Shown: piece after piece, positions 25,766 through 35,049 of the stretch
Layout: the number at the start of each line of letters is the position of its first letter
Numbering within the stretch: position 1 is the first letter of the stretch
Source: CBDHFN01 sp965262605
Lineage (GTDB): Bacteria; Pseudomonadota; Alphaproteobacteria; JASGCL01
NCBI GenBank assembly: GCA_965262605.1
Contig: CBDHFN010000001.1
Location: 124,001-188,000 of the forward strand
Direction of reading: 5' to 3'
DNA length: 64,000 bases
Notes under the pieces: generated by a model
Databases searched by the model: none
What the model saw: the letters and a program-made list of their open reading frames with translations, nothing else
What the model was told of the DNA's origin: nothing
Made by a program: the position numbers and the translations under genes

Positions 25766-28095
25766 AAATAATCCCTCCAATTTTCGTTATAGGTGGCTTT
25801 GAGATGATCAATTAAATCATTCGCTTGCGTGCCACTTTTGAAATATTTGACAATATCATTGCCTAAAATATTTAAATCCACATCAATAATAATGGAATCA
25901 TTAAGCCCCGTTGCGTCATCGCGTTGCACAATAAGCACTTGGCGTTTATTATTATCCGAAGGCATTTTGATAAAATTAATTTGTTCTTCATTAAGCCCAA
26001 ATAATGCGTAATCGTTCGGATTTGCGTTTGAATCCTTGAAAAAAATATACGAACTTGTATTATTTAAAATCTCGTCCTTAATATCGGTTTTCAGCAAGCT
26101 TGCAGGTTGCTGAAAAGCCATACCGCACGCAATATCTAATTTTCGGTATTCTTGCCACATTTCGCGCGCTAAGCCACGAAAACCCGCATTTTGCATCTGC
26201 TTGCCGCCCTCGTCAATAAAAATACACGCGCCTTTGCCCGCCGATTTTGCCGTTTTAGCAATAATATTGGCAATATGGGCAATTACAGGCGCACCCAGCA
26301 CAGGATCATTTAAGGCTTCGTTCATATTAATACCCATGATTTTTGAATCACCGATTTTATTGGTAAAACTATCAAAACCACTATTAAATACATGCTCATA
26401 AATACCGCCTTTAACCCATGGTGATAAAGCTAATTTAATTTTAGAATTGGGCGCAAAAGCGACTTCGTATAAATTATTTAGAGTTCTTTCGGGCGGATTA
26501 ACCCCGAAAACTAAGCTATAAATTAAATCTAACTCACTTTGCACTTCGTTGGTAATTTCCATATTGCCTAACATAGTTCTTAAAGCTAAATTAATACGAT
26601 TAAGATTTTCAGGGGATTTTTCACCGACATCCAGCGGATTAAATTGAAAATCGCTATATGATTGATATAAGCCACCCATGGCTTCAATCATATATTTACA
26701 TCCATTTTGCGAGTCAATAACGAATGATTTTACGCCGTTAATTTTGGTTAAACCCGCCAATAAATATAAAATCAACACGGATTTACCCGACCCCGTGGGT
26801 GCAAATACTAAAAAATGCCCTTTTGATTGTGGCTTATTCGCAACATGAAATTGAAACCGAAAAGCCGAGCCTAATTGCGTCTTAAATAATCTTACAGGGC
26901 GATTATCCCAAGGGCTTGATTCCCGTCCATATTCATTGCTTGGAAATGCCCAAATTCCCGCGATATTATCCGACATAATGCGCAACGGGCGAATTTGATT
27001 ATTGTTAAATGGCACGCGATTAAACCAAGCCAGCGGTAATGCCGAGGTTTCAACCGCATAATTTATTTTATGAAGTCCGCAAATTCTTGCAATATCACTA
27101 AGGGCTTGTTCCATTTCTTGCATAGTTTTCGTGCGTATCGCCACTTGAAATTGCGTATCAAATACGCATACATCGCCATTTTCTAATAGTTTTGCTAAAT
27201 CGTTAAATTCGCCTTGCGATTTTTGCGAACCAATTAAAGGCATGGAATTTTGATTAACTTGTCTTTTGATTAAATATATGGCATTTTTAACGGGCTTTGC
27301 TGACATAAAAATTTCACAATCAATATCCAATTTAATAATTTTCGCCAAAAATTGCCCATCAATAACATCCGACCATAAATTTATCGTGATGATTTTATTA
27401 AAATATAAATTGGGCGTATGGGTGCTTAACAAGCCTGCTTTGGTAAAATTGCAATTGGTTGCAGGCAAATTACCATTGATATTTTCATTTTGGGCGCATA
27501 AATTTAATGATTTTTCACCCGCAATTAAATAATTAAGAAAATTGGTAATCGGGCAGGGCAGGCTTTTATCATCAGGGGTTTTTAACAATGAAATACCATA
27601 TGTTCCCAATAAACTAAATATTTTCTCCGATGCTTCACTTAAATATTTATAATTAGCATGTTCAATGATAATATACCAATCTATTACAAAAGAATGATTA
27701 AATTCTTTGGCTTCGGCTTGGGCAATTTGCGTCAAAACTTGGCTTGGATAAATAGCGGGATAATTAATATTTTCTTTTCGTTTGACGCAAAAAATCCGAA
27801 AACAAAGCCCAATTAAACTAAAATCATTATATAATTTCGCCCGAACCGACAATAAATTTTCTTGTTCATCAATTGGCAAGGCATCGTAATTTTTCCCCTT
27901 AATTTGATAAATGCGAAATAATCCGCCGTCCTTCATTATAATCGTGGATTTATCGGAATCAATTCTATCAAATGGCAATTCATTAAGCGTCCAATCACGA
28001 TTAACATCGCCAAACGCGCCGTTCTTAATACTTTTGAAAATCATCGCACTGCTAAGACTAGCTATTGATAATCCGATTATAGCTTCACTAAACAT
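25762..28095 (-). CDS. virB4: VirB4 secretion ATPase
   Basis: The 777-residue ATPase has the VirB4 N-terminal CagE/TrbE region (DRIDSDKSTIIMKDGGLFRI) and a C-terminal motor with Walker A FAPTGSGKSVLILYLL (about 431-446), FVIDSQNGCKYMIEAMGG, and Walker B ACIFIDEGGKQM. The segment FFKDSNANPNDYALFGLNEEQ near the end is typical. It energises pilus subunit handling at the inner membrane. It overlaps virB3 by eight bases and virB5 by four. Confidence 0.93.
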   Translation of the reverse strand: MFSEAIIGLSIASLSSAMIFKSIKNGAFGDVNRDWTLNELPFDRIDSDKSTIIMKDGGLFRIYQIKGKNYDALPIDEQENLLSVRAKLYNDFSLIGLCFRIFCVKRKENINYPAIYPSQVLTQIAQAEAKEFNHSFVIDWYIIIEHANYKYLSEASEKIFSLLGTYGISLLKTPDDKSLPCPITNFLNYLIAGEKSLNLCAQNENINGNLPATNCNFTKAGLLSTHTPNLYFNKIITINLWSDVIDGQFLAKIIKLDIDCEIFMSAKPVKNAIYLIKRQVNQNSMPLIGSQKSQGEFNDLAKLLENGDVCVFDTQFQVAIRTKTMQEMEQALSDIARICGLHKINYAVETSALPLAWFNRVPFNNNQIRPLRIMSDNIAGIWAFPSNEYGRESSPWDNRPVRLFKTQLGSAFRFQFHVANKPQSKGHFLVFAPTGSGKSVLILYLLAGLTKINGVKSFVIDSQNGCKYMIEAMGGLYQSYSDFQFNPLDVGEKSPENLNRINLALRTMLGNMEITNEVQSELDLIYSLVFGVNPPERTLNNLYEVAFAPNSKIKLALSPWVKGGIYEHVFNSGFDSFTNKIGDSKIMGINMNEALNDPVLGAPVIAHIANIIAKTAKSAGKGACIFIDEGGKQMQNAGFRGLAREMWQEYRKLDIACGMAFQQPASLLKTDIKDEILNNTSSYIFFKDSNANPNDYALFGLNEEQINFIKMPSDNNKRQVLIVQRDDATGLNDSIIIDVDLNILGNDIVKYFKSGTQANDLIDHLKATYNENWRDYL

Positions 28096-28408
28096 AGTGT
28101 TTATTCCTTTTGAAATTGGTAAAATGAATTGATTTTTGTTTATTTTTGCCGTTTAACCAAAAAATCAAGCTTGGCATAATATAAGCAAAGAAAAAAGGGT
28201 TGCGCTTGGAAAATGGCATACCAATAAAAAACGCTAAGGCAAGCGTGCCCACCACGGATAAAAATGCTAAAAACATATAGCCCGATTTTAATAATAAAAA
28301 GCCACTGCATAACCCGACCACCAACGCCACCACCGCAAATTGATAATGCACCCCAAAAAATAAATATGGTTTTTGGGTATTGACGAAAAATAAGGTTTGT
28401 GCTTTCAT
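28088..28408 (-). CDS. virB3: VirB3 inner-membrane protein
   Basis: From ATG 28408, four bases after the virB2 stop, the product is 106 residues. It contains two closely spaced membrane segments (VVALVVGLCSGFLLL and MFLAFLSVVGTLALAFFIGM) preceded by LFFVNTQKPYLFFGV, in line with VirB3/TrbD proteins. Alternative in-frame starts at 28426 and 28447 lie inside virB2 and add residues not typical of the family. It works with VirB4 in pilus assembly. Confidence 0.8.
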   Translation of the reverse strand: MKAQTLFFVNTQKPYLFFGVHYQFAVVALVVGLCSGFLLLKSGYMFLAFLSVVGTLALAFFIGMPFSKRNPFFFAYIMPSLIFWLNGKNKQKSIHFTNFKRNKHYV

Positions 28409-28412
28409 AATC

Positions 28413-28796
28413 TTATTTCGTGACATAATCGGCAAATGCACCCGCACCCGCCATCATGGCACCCCCAATTAAAAATACCCATAATTTCATGGCTTCTATT
28501 TGACCCTTAACCATCATCGCCACCCCAGCCAAGATAATCACAATCGCCACAACCCCGCCGACAATGGTTAATAAGCCCGTGCGACCCTCATCTACTTTGG
28601 TTTTGACCTCCGAAGCCCAGTCGCTTGCTGCAAATAATAAATGGGGCAAAAATAAATACAGCGCGCTTATCCCCAAAATTATTAAACAAATGAATATTGG
28701 CTTAAATTGCGTATATTGCGAATTAAAATTTATTGATTTTGGTTTTATTATATTTCTAAACGCAATTAAAATACTAAAATTATGGTTGATTTTCAT
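28413..28796 (-). CDS. virB2: VirB2 pilin
   Basis: The 127-residue precursor has a long leader with a hydrophobic segment ending LLFAASDWA, where cleavage is likely, and a mature part with two membrane helices (IVGGVVAIVIILAGVAMMV and LWVFLIGGAMMAGAGAFA), typical of VirB2/TrbC pilins. The leader, about 58 residues, is longer than usual. It begins the minus-strand virB block after the TraM-like gene. Confidence 0.82.
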   Translation of the reverse strand: MKINHNFSILIAFRNIIKPKSINFNSQYTQFKPIFICLIILGISALYLFLPHLLFAASDWASEVKTKVDEGRTGLLTIVGGVVAIVIILAGVAMMVKGQIEAMKLWVFLIGGAMMAGAGAFADYVTK

Positions 28797-28813
28797 GGTT
28801 GTTTTCTCTGTTC

Positions 28814-29263
28814 TTAATTTTTTATAATCATTAAAAATATAAATATTGTCAGCGTAAAAATAACGCCAAGCGCGATTGAAGCTAGCAAACGGGTTTTTCG
28901 GTTATCCTTTCTGGTAATTTCATTGTCCATTCTTAAATCGTTAATTTGCACGGCGACATTACCCATCAAAGCCAAAACATGGTTTAAGCTTTTTTGAATG
29001 ACTTCATCTTTTAGTGCCGTGCTAATTTCCAAAGATGAATTTTGAATGTTTTGTAATTCAATATTAAATTGCTCCATTTGAATCTTGTTTAATTCAATTA
29101 ATTCAGATTTAAATTTATTAATAAAAAAATTAAAACATATTAAAAGCGCATAAATCGGATCATTTTTATCAATAATCATGCGGGTTTTCTTAACCACTTC
29201 ATTAAAAATTGCGTCCCATTCGTCATTACCTTGTTCGCGTTGAAAATTTTCGTTATTATCCAT
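28814..29263 (-). CDS. traM: TraM-like conjugal protein with C-terminal membrane anchor
   Basis: The 149-residue protein is hydrophilic and helical, then ends in one membrane segment (LLASIALGVIFTLTIFIFLMI, about 126-146). It overlaps the TraL-like gene by eight bases. The order TraK-, TraL- and TraM-like mirrors the traKLM cluster of IncP plasmids, and TraM there is also a small protein with a C-terminal anchor. The assignment therefore leans on context and architecture, not a strong motif. Confidence 0.5.
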   Translation of the reverse strand: MDNNENFQREQGNDEWDAIFNEVVKKTRMIIDKNDPIYALLICFNFFINKFKSELIELNKIQMEQFNIELQNIQNSSLEISTALKDEVIQKSLNHVLALMGNVAVQINDLRMDNEITRKDNRKTRLLASIALGVIFTLTIFIFLMIIKN

Positions 29264-29999
29264 GATAACCCGCTAACTCAATCGCATTAAATACTAATTC
29301 GCTATAATTTTTTAATCGTTGCCTTGCCATAAAATTAAAGTTTATATGATCATCTATCGCTTCGCTAAATGTCAATTTATTGGACAACATTTTATTAATA
29401 TCATACCCATATGTCGCCATATTAACCGATGGAATGGCGATAATGCTTTTAATCTGATTTTGGCTTGTTTTGAAAAAATCCGTATCCTCAAAAAACTTGC
29501 CGTCCTTTGTAATTATCGGATTAAAATATTCGTTAAGCCAAATATCAACAAATGCACGGGGAAAATTTTTCAAAATATGGCTTAAATTTGTCATGGTCTC
29601 AAGCATGGGTTGCCCACCAACAATTATTGATTGCAAGCGAACTTTATGCCCAGCATCTAGAAATAAATCAATAATTCGGTTTTCCGCCATATAAGCAACC
29701 AAGGGTAAAAATGAACTTGCACCAATGTCAATAATTGCATAATCATCATTTCGGCAATTTAATAAATTTTCCATTAATAAATCAAAATACCGCGGGTCTA
29801 TAACCTCGGGTTTAAGCCCCAAAGACACTTTTTGCGCCCCCAGCTTAGTAAATGATGATAAAGTCGGATTAACGATGTCTGCGTCAAATAAAATGGGGTT
29901 TATGCCCCGTTGCAAAAAATATTGCGCCAAATATACCGCCATCACTGATTTGCCAACGCCACCCTTGCCTTGTGTCTGTATCATGATATTAGCCATCAT
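29256..29999 (-). CDS. traL: TraL-like P-loop ATPase (ParA/MinD fold)
   Basis: The 247-residue protein begins with the deviant Walker A GKGGVGKSVMAVYLAQYFL, then ILFDADIVNPTLSSF and IIDIGASSFLPL (Walker B-like). This is the ParA/MinD superfamily. Within a conjugation operon, upstream of a TraM-like gene and downstream of a TraK-like gene, TraL/StbC-type transfer ATPase is the best reading; a partition role is the alternative, but no ParB gene is seen. ATG 29999 and ATG 29996 are both possible starts at the overlap with the preceding gene. Confidence 0.6.
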   Translation of the reverse strand: MMANIMIQTQGKGGVGKSVMAVYLAQYFLQRGINPILFDADIVNPTLSSFTKLGAQKVSLGLKPEVIDPRYFDLLMENLLNCRNDDYAIIDIGASSFLPLVAYMAENRIIDLFLDAGHKVRLQSIIVGGQPMLETMTNLSHILKNFPRAFVDIWLNEYFNPIITKDGKFFEDTDFFKTSQNQIKSIIAIPSVNMATYGYDINKMLSNKLTFSEAIDDHINFNFMARQRLKNYSELVFNAIELAGYHG

Positions 30000-30436
30000 A
30001 TCACCTGAATTTCATATTTTGATAAATCTAATGGTTGCTTGGTGCGAACTTCATGAATATTTTCATTAATCCCATGCAACTCAATATGATGAACTAAAAT
30101 CACTTGAATCATTGTGTCCTTGCCATGCTTATTTTTATAATTTTCAGTTATTAATTCGCCCCAAACCGAAGCCGTTTGCTTGGGTTGAATCGCGCCTACT
30201 AATTCTATTAAATTGCAATCCGCAACAATTTTGCCGTCAATATCAATTAATTCTGGAAAAGCAACTATCTTGAAATTGTTAAATTTTACTTCGCCGTCCG
30301 TTGTCTTGGTTTTTATGCCCCCAAACGCCACCGCATATTTATTGCCCTTGGCACTGGTTTTTATTGACCCCGACTTGGTAAAATATAATGCTTGATTATC
30401 TTTTTTTGCATATGTTATTAATTTTTCTTTACTCAT
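29996..30436 (-). CDS. Conserved transfer-region protein, possible OB fold
   Basis: The 146-residue product has no signal or membrane segment. Its pattern of alternating strands (KYAVAFGGIKTKT, FNNFKIVAFPELI, NLIELVGAIQPKQ, MIQVILVHHIEL) is like a single-strand-binding OB domain, but I do not recognise the family. It lies between the TraK- and TraL-like genes and overlaps traL by four bases, so it is probably part of the transfer or establishment machinery. Confidence 0.5.
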   Translation of the reverse strand: MSKEKLITYAKKDNQALYFTKSGSIKTSAKGNKYAVAFGGIKTKTTDGEVKFNNFKIVAFPELIDIDGKIVADCNLIELVGAIQPKQTASVWGELITENYKNKHGKDTMIQVILVHHIELHGINENIHEVRTKQPLDLSKYEIQVI

Positions 30437-30564
30437 TTTTTTCCTTAATTTTATTTGGTTTTTATTGTCTGATTTTTTATTGGGTTGGTTATTTTTTTGT
30501 TTTTAATTTCTGATTATTGATTATTAATTATAAACGATGGCTTTGTTTTAATATTTAATTTAAT

Positions 30565-30903
30565 TCATTGAAATTCCTTAATTGAATCGCCAACATCTAA
30601 ATCTAATTTCTTTGTTATATGTGATTGTGAATGATTGGAATTTAGGGCAGGGGAAATGTTAGTTGCAGACGCAATTGAAGGCGCAACGACAATATTGATT
30701 TTTTGTCCAAATCTTTCTATTTTTTTTATTTTGCGACAAAATACTTGATAACAAAATGAAATTAATTTTTCGTTTGTTAGTTTTTCCCAAATATGAATAT
30801 TGGTGTAATTTTGCTCTTTAAGACTAATGATAGTTTGGATTGCGCGAGCAAACTCACTATTGCCTTTGCGTGATTTTTTTAATTGGTTATTTTCTATTTT
30901 CAT
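30565..30903 (-). CDS. traK: TraK-like oriT-binding protein
   Basis: The N-terminal half of this 112-residue protein (NSEFARAIQTIISLKEQNYT, then IHIWEKLTNEKLISFCYQVF) follows the TraK pattern in which an LxxVxxxIxxxLxxGxxxxxIWxxL stretch is followed by a Y/F-rich helix. IncP TraK binds the intact oriT region and aids relaxosome formation. The C-terminal half is a low-complexity tail. It is the first gene of the minus-strand transfer operon, which continues to virD4. Family match is moderate. Confidence 0.55.
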   Translation of the reverse strand: MKIENNQLKKSRKGNSEFARAIQTIISLKEQNYTNIHIWEKLTNEKLISFCYQVFCRKIKKIERFGQKINIVVAPSIASATNISPALNSNHSQSHITKKLDLDVGDSIKEFQ

Positions 30904-31171
30904 CGCTGATACCTAAGTTTAATTCATGCTTAGATATGATATTACAAAAAAAATAATAATTACAATAATGCTTGCTTACTATAAATAACTATGTTATGTT
31001 AATTTATCACGAGTGAGTCGCTCATTTAGTTAATTTACTTCCCACCATTTACCAACGAATCAAGTGTATCGCATGGATGGGAATCTGTCAAGCAAATAAT
31101 TCAGAAGGGGATTATTTATTTTGCGTTAATTTTAAAGATTCGCCAAATTCATAAAAATTTAAAATAAAAAA

Positions 31172-31197
31172 CCCAAGCTTCGCAGGCTTGGGCTTTT
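31172..31197. terminator. Intrinsic terminator-like hairpin
   Basis: CCCAAGC (31172-31178) and GCTTGGG (31186-31192) form a seven-pair stem. It is flanked by a long A-tract on the left and CTTTT on the right, so it could work in both directions; the leftward direction has the stronger U-run. Confidence 0.55.
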
Positions 31198-31215
31198 CTG
31201 GAATGCTATAAGCAA

Positions 31216-31250
31216 CCCCGTTAATAATATGGGTATTATAGCTAATGGGG
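31216..31250. promoter_or_regulatory. Nested inverted repeat upstream of the rep-like gene
   Basis: CCCCGTTA and TAATGGGG form an outer stem with one mismatch; ATAATA and TATTAT form an inner stem around TGGG. It lies about 75 bases before the rep-like start and could be an operator or a transcript hairpin. Confidence 0.35.
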
Positions 31251-31323
31251 AAGTGTTGTCAAGTGTTATTTAATATTTTGCAATATTTTTTTATTACGAT
31301 TGCCTTTCTCTTAGGAGAATATA

Positions 31324-32496
31324 ATGCCTACTACCCAAGCTAAGCAAGCAGGCTTAGCAAAATACTATGATATATCAAAGGTAAAGTTCGCTTTAATGAC
31401 AAATTTAGGAAATGCACAAATATTAGGTTCGGTTAAGCAGTTAACGGCGCTTGGTTATTTAATGCGGGAAATTTGGCTTAATGGCGGTGAATTAAAGATT
31501 GCGCATGAATTTATAGCCATTCATTGTAAAATATCGGTTGCTACGGTAAGACGGGCGATAAATTACGCTATTATCAATAAATTACTGGATATTCACAAGG
31601 ATTTTATTAGCAATAAACAATCTGCCAATCATTATATTTTGACGAATAAGTCAACGCAAGTTTTAAATAAATATTATGCTGAAATGGGGGTGCAAGAGCA
31701 TTCTGCCGCCTGCTCAAATTTGAACAACAGATATAATAGTTTAAAGTATACAGATAATAATAAATCAGTAGTATCAGGACAAGGCGATAATACTGATTTT
31801 ATTATTTCACAAGAAAGATTAATAAAAACCACGATTGACGATTGCCCAGAAATTCAAGAAGCAATATTAATCGCGCCGATAGATGAAATGAATAAAATTA
31901 TATCTATCAAGCAAGCCGACTTAACGCGGGCGATGGTGCATCATCCGAAATTATCGTTATTATGCTTGGTTGCGACATATTGGTATAATAAATTTGGCAC
32001 GCGGGCAATAACGAATCCCAGCGCATTTTTTGCGTGGTTAAGATGGAAAGCAAGCAAAACCCAGCAACAAGAATTTGTAATCAAAGGCTTTAATTGTTTT
32101 AATTTACGCATTGAATTAGCAGAATATAAACAAAATAGTGAATTAAAAGCGATAGCAATTAAACATGATAATTGCGATAAAATCAATGATTTAATTGCAC
32201 CAATTGAAGTGCAAGATTTAATGCAAAAATTTGTAAAAGATTCGCCAATTTTGGACGCAAGGCTTGAAAAGCAATATAGGATAGTTAAATCCCAAGTGCA
32301 ACATAATTTAAGTATAGAAAAGTCAAGAAAATTTAATGAAATAAAGCCCTTGGGCATGGTGAATGGGTGTTTAATTTTACGCGCAAGCTCCGATGAAATT
32401 TTAATTTTTTCAAAAATACATCACGAATTTTTGCTTAAATTTCAATCAGAAAACCAGCAAATTAAATCCATTAAATTTATTAAAACAGGAGGATAA
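31324..32496 (+). CDS. Replication-initiator-like protein with winged HTH
   Basis: The 390-residue protein has an N-terminal winged-helix region (SVKQLTALGYLMREIWLNGG through KISVATVRRAINYAIINKLL, about 38-95), a linker, and a C-terminal domain (about 295-385) whose end (GMVNGCLILRASSDEILIFS) resembles the DnaA N-terminal type domain found in replication proteins. Plasmid- or ICE-borne initiators often combine these parts. AGGAG precedes the ATG. It is followed after two bases by a small HTH gene. The replication role is inferred; a transcriptional regulator is the alternative. Confidence 0.55.
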   Translation: MPTTQAKQAGLAKYYDISKVKFALMTNLGNAQILGSVKQLTALGYLMREIWLNGGELKIAHEFIAIHCKISVATVRRAINYAIINKLLDIHKDFISNKQSANHYILTNKSTQVLNKYYAEMGVQEHSAACSNLNNRYNSLKYTDNNKSVVSGQGDNTDFIISQERLIKTTIDDCPEIQEAILIAPIDEMNKIISIKQADLTRAMVHHPKLSLLCLVATYWYNKFGTRAITNPSAFFAWLRWKASKTQQQEFVIKGFNCFNLRIELAEYKQNSELKAIAIKHDNCDKINDLIAPIEVQDLMQKFVKDSPILDARLEKQYRIVKSQVQHNLSIEKSRKFNEIKPLGMVNGCLILRASSDEILIFSKIHHEFLLKFQSENQQIKSIKFIKTGG

Positions 32497-32498
32497 TC

Positions 32499-32759
32499 AT
32501 GAATAACCCAATTGAAAGAATTATAAAAAGACGCTTAAAGCATACTGAACAAGAATATCATCTTGCTAAGAATGAGTTTATTCGATTAACCAATGGTTAT
32601 GGAGTTTTGCGCGTGCTTGCTACAAAATTAGACTATAATTATAAGACATTAAGAAATTTAAGGTCAAAGAGACATGCGCTTCACCCATTGCGGATGAAAA
32701 ACTTACAAAATATCATTCAAAAAATTAAAGAATTAGACAATTTCAAATCTAAAAGTTAA
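32499..32759 (+). CDS. Small HTH DNA-binding protein
   Basis: The 86-residue basic protein contains GVLRVLATKLDYNYKTLRNL, a helix-turn-helix of the Cro/XRE kind. It is co-transcribed with the rep-like gene (two-base gap) and ends 10 bases before the convergent integrase. It could control the element's replication or excision, perhaps as a recombination directionality factor, but no sequence feature proves that. Confidence 0.55.
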   Translation: MNNPIERIIKRRLKHTEQEYHLAKNEFIRLTNGYGVLRVLATKLDYNYKTLRNLRSKRHALHPLRMKNLQNIIQKIKELDNFKSKS

Positions 32760-32769
32760 TTTTACCATT

Positions 32770-34359
32770 TTACCATATAGACTTAGATGCAAGATAAAAA
32801 TCAAGGTAATTGGGTTTAGCTTTTGGAATAATAATAATCTTAGATCCTTCTTTTTTTTCTAAAATTGGGTTAAGAATTATTTTTTCAACAAAGCATTCAA
32901 TAATTTTTTTAATGGGATTATGCAGGCTATTATCTGTATAATCTTGATTTAATTTAATTTTGATAATCTCAATATAGTCTTTAATATCCGAATAGGTTGT
33001 ATTTTTAAACACAAGCAAGTTTTTTTCATACTCAATATTCGCGGTTAAATGACGAACATTATTCATTAAATCATTCATTTTATTTATTGAAAATGTATCT
33101 TTTTTTAAACCCAAAGTAAACATTTCATAAAGATTGTCTAATTCCTTTTGGTTCTTTTCAAGTTCGATTATTAAATTTTCAAGTTTTTGTCCAAAATTAT
33201 TATAATAATTCTGTATTTCATTATACATAATTCTACTATTAATAGTTTCATTTATATGATATACGACATTATCCATAATGACATTTTCTTTAATGCTTCT
33301 TGTATTTCGGCAAATGCTTCGGCGCAATCTAAATGCTGAACAAGTATAGCGGGTTTCATGGGCGCGGGTGCAATGGCTTTGACAAACACCGCAAAAAATT
33401 AAATGGGTTAAAGGGTAAGTTGTGCGGGTTCTTGCCATTACTAGCTTGTTGTGAATTTGATTTTTAGGTTTGTTTGCTTCTTGGATTAATTGATGTTGAA
33501 CCCGTTGCCATAAATCTTCATCAATAATTTGTAAATCAGGAACAGAACGCACCACCCAATCGGTTTCAGGCTTAATTTCATGATGACTTTTGCCCGTAGT
33601 TGGATTCTTTTTTGTAGTAGTGCGATTATATTGATAAATTCCCCGATACAAATCGCACGCAAGAATGCCTTCTTTTCGTTCAAGAACGCCTAATAAATTA
33701 GCAACGCGCCAATGCGTGCCTTTGTTTGGGGCAGGGACTTTCAAATTATTCAATTTAATAGCAATCCCGTTTTTAGACAATCCGTTCGCAAAATCGGTAT
33801 AAATCATTTTGACTATTTCGGCTTCGTGTGGGACAATTTCACGATAACCCTTGTGAACATGCCCCCGCTCATCAATTCTTGGCGCGACTCTATAACCATA
33901 CCGAATGCCAACTATGCGCCCCTCCCTTGCCCGCGCCATATGCCCGCGCGCAGTTTTTTGCTTGATAACTTTAAGATGTAAGGCATTCATTGTTCCCTTA
34001 AAACCAATATGCAATTCGTTAATCTCACCCTCATTTACCGTGTGCATTTTAATGGCATGATATTCACAAATTTCATATAAATACCCAATAAACGAAATTG
34101 AACGCGAAATTCTATCTATATCTTCGGCAATGATATAATTAATTTTATTTGACTTATTGCGGGCAAACTCTAGCATCGCTTGGACGCCCGCGCGGTTATT
34201 ATCCGCACCCGAAATTGCTATATCTGAAAAAATTCCACAAATGATGGCATCAGGGAAATTTTTCTCTATGAATGCTTTGCATAATAATATTTGGTCGTCA
34301 ACAGACTTATGATTCTGTTGGTCGGTTGAATATCTTGCATATAATACGATGTTTGTCAT
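32770..34359 (-). CDS. Large serine integrase
   Basis: The 529-residue recombinase has an N-terminal resolvase domain with VLYARYSTDQQNHKSVDDQ (catalytic Ser11) and AEDIDRISRS, a recombinase domain (about 165-275, YGYRVAPRIDERGHVHKGYR), a zinc-ribbon with CGVC and later Cys residues (about 325-358), and a C-terminal coiled-coil region. This is the layout of large serine integrases that insert ICEs and phages at att sites. It lies at the right end of the ICE, reading inward, with the AT-rich array and the second 95-bp repeat just outside. No accompanying tyrosine recombinase is seen. Confidence 0.9.
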   Translation of the reverse strand: MTNIVLYARYSTDQQNHKSVDDQILLCKAFIEKNFPDAIICGIFSDIAISGADNNRAGVQAMLEFARNKSNKINYIIAEDIDRISRSISFIGYLYEICEYHAIKMHTVNEGEINELHIGFKGTMNALHLKVIKQKTARGHMARAREGRIVGIRYGYRVAPRIDERGHVHKGYREIVPHEAEIVKMIYTDFANGLSKNGIAIKLNNLKVPAPNKGTHWRVANLLGVLERKEGILACDLYRGIYQYNRTTTKKNPTTGKSHHEIKPETDWVVRSVPDLQIIDEDLWQRVQHQLIQEANKPKNQIHNKLVMARTRTTYPLTHLIFCGVCQSHCTRAHETRYTCSAFRLRRSICRNTRSIKENVIMDNVVYHINETINSRIMYNEIQNYYNNFGQKLENLIIELEKNQKELDNLYEMFTLGLKKDTFSINKMNDLMNNVRHLTANIEYEKNLLVFKNTTYSDIKDYIEIIKIKLNQDYTDNSLHNPIKKIIECFVEKIILNPILEKKEGSKIIIIPKAKPNYLDFYLASKSIW

Positions 34360-35049
34360 GGTTTTATTTAATTCCTTTTTGGTGCAAAAACAATAAAAAT
34401 CAATATTGTTTTTTCGGGTTTATATCATTGAAATATATAAGTTTGTAAGAGATTGCAGCATATTGTAAAAATAAGTATTTTTTTGAATATACTTGTCGTT
34501 TTTAGTTAAAATTTGTCAGATTATTTTGAAAATTTATCGTTATTTGTAATATAATGTTAAAATTTGAAAGTTGATTAAAAAAAATTGTAATAATTTGTAG
34601 CAATTTGTTAATGCAAAAAAAAATTTATACCACGCTTTATGAACATGTTTAAATTAAGTTATTGAAATATATTGATTTTGGTAAATATTGTAATTATTTG
34701 TAATCCTTAGCTAAAATTTGTTGTTATTTGTTATTATTTGTAATTTCATCTATAAATAACATAATTAATGCCACTAAGCAAGAAAATAAATCATTGTAAA
34801 ATATAAGTTTGTTTTAATTTGTAAGAATTTGCAATTGCATTGTCAAGTTTAGTCGTTATTTTAATTTTTATGATGAAACTAAGTTATTTATCAAAAAAAT
34901 AATCAAATTTTTATTGTCGTAAGTTTATTACATCATTGAAATATAAGTTAATATTTTGAATTGTAGCAATTTGTAATCACATAGTCATAATATATACTAA
35001 TTTGTAATTAATTGTAATTACCCAAAAAAAAATTGTAATTCTGTGTATA
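34360..35049. repeat. AT-rich array of TTGTAA-type short repeats
   Basis: About fifteen copies of TTGTAA, many inside ATTTGTAATT, and variants such as TTTGTTATT fill this gene-free stretch between the serine integrase and the second 95-bp repeat. Read on the minus strand the motifs are TTACAAAT and AATAACAAA. The core motif differs from that of the first array, but position and density match. It may contain the integrase promoter and an att site; neither can be pinpointed. Confidence 0.6.

Larger units (their letters stand above)
30904..31323. promoter_or_regulatory. Divergent intergenic region between traK and the rep-like gene
   Basis: This 420-base region contains no gene. It holds small dyads: CTAAG/CTTAG (about 30911-30932), TGAGTCGCTCA near 31014-31024, the terminator-like hairpin at 31172-31197 and a large hairpin at 31216-31250. 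Promoters for the leftward transfer operon and the rightward rep-like gene should lie here. AGGAG stands seven bases before the rep-like ATG. Confidence 0.45.

Noticed and set aside
29256..29999. Chromosome or plasmid partition ParA
   Set aside because: The ATPase fold fits, but no ParB gene or parS-like repeats accompany it and its neighbours are transfer genes, so TraL-like is preferred.
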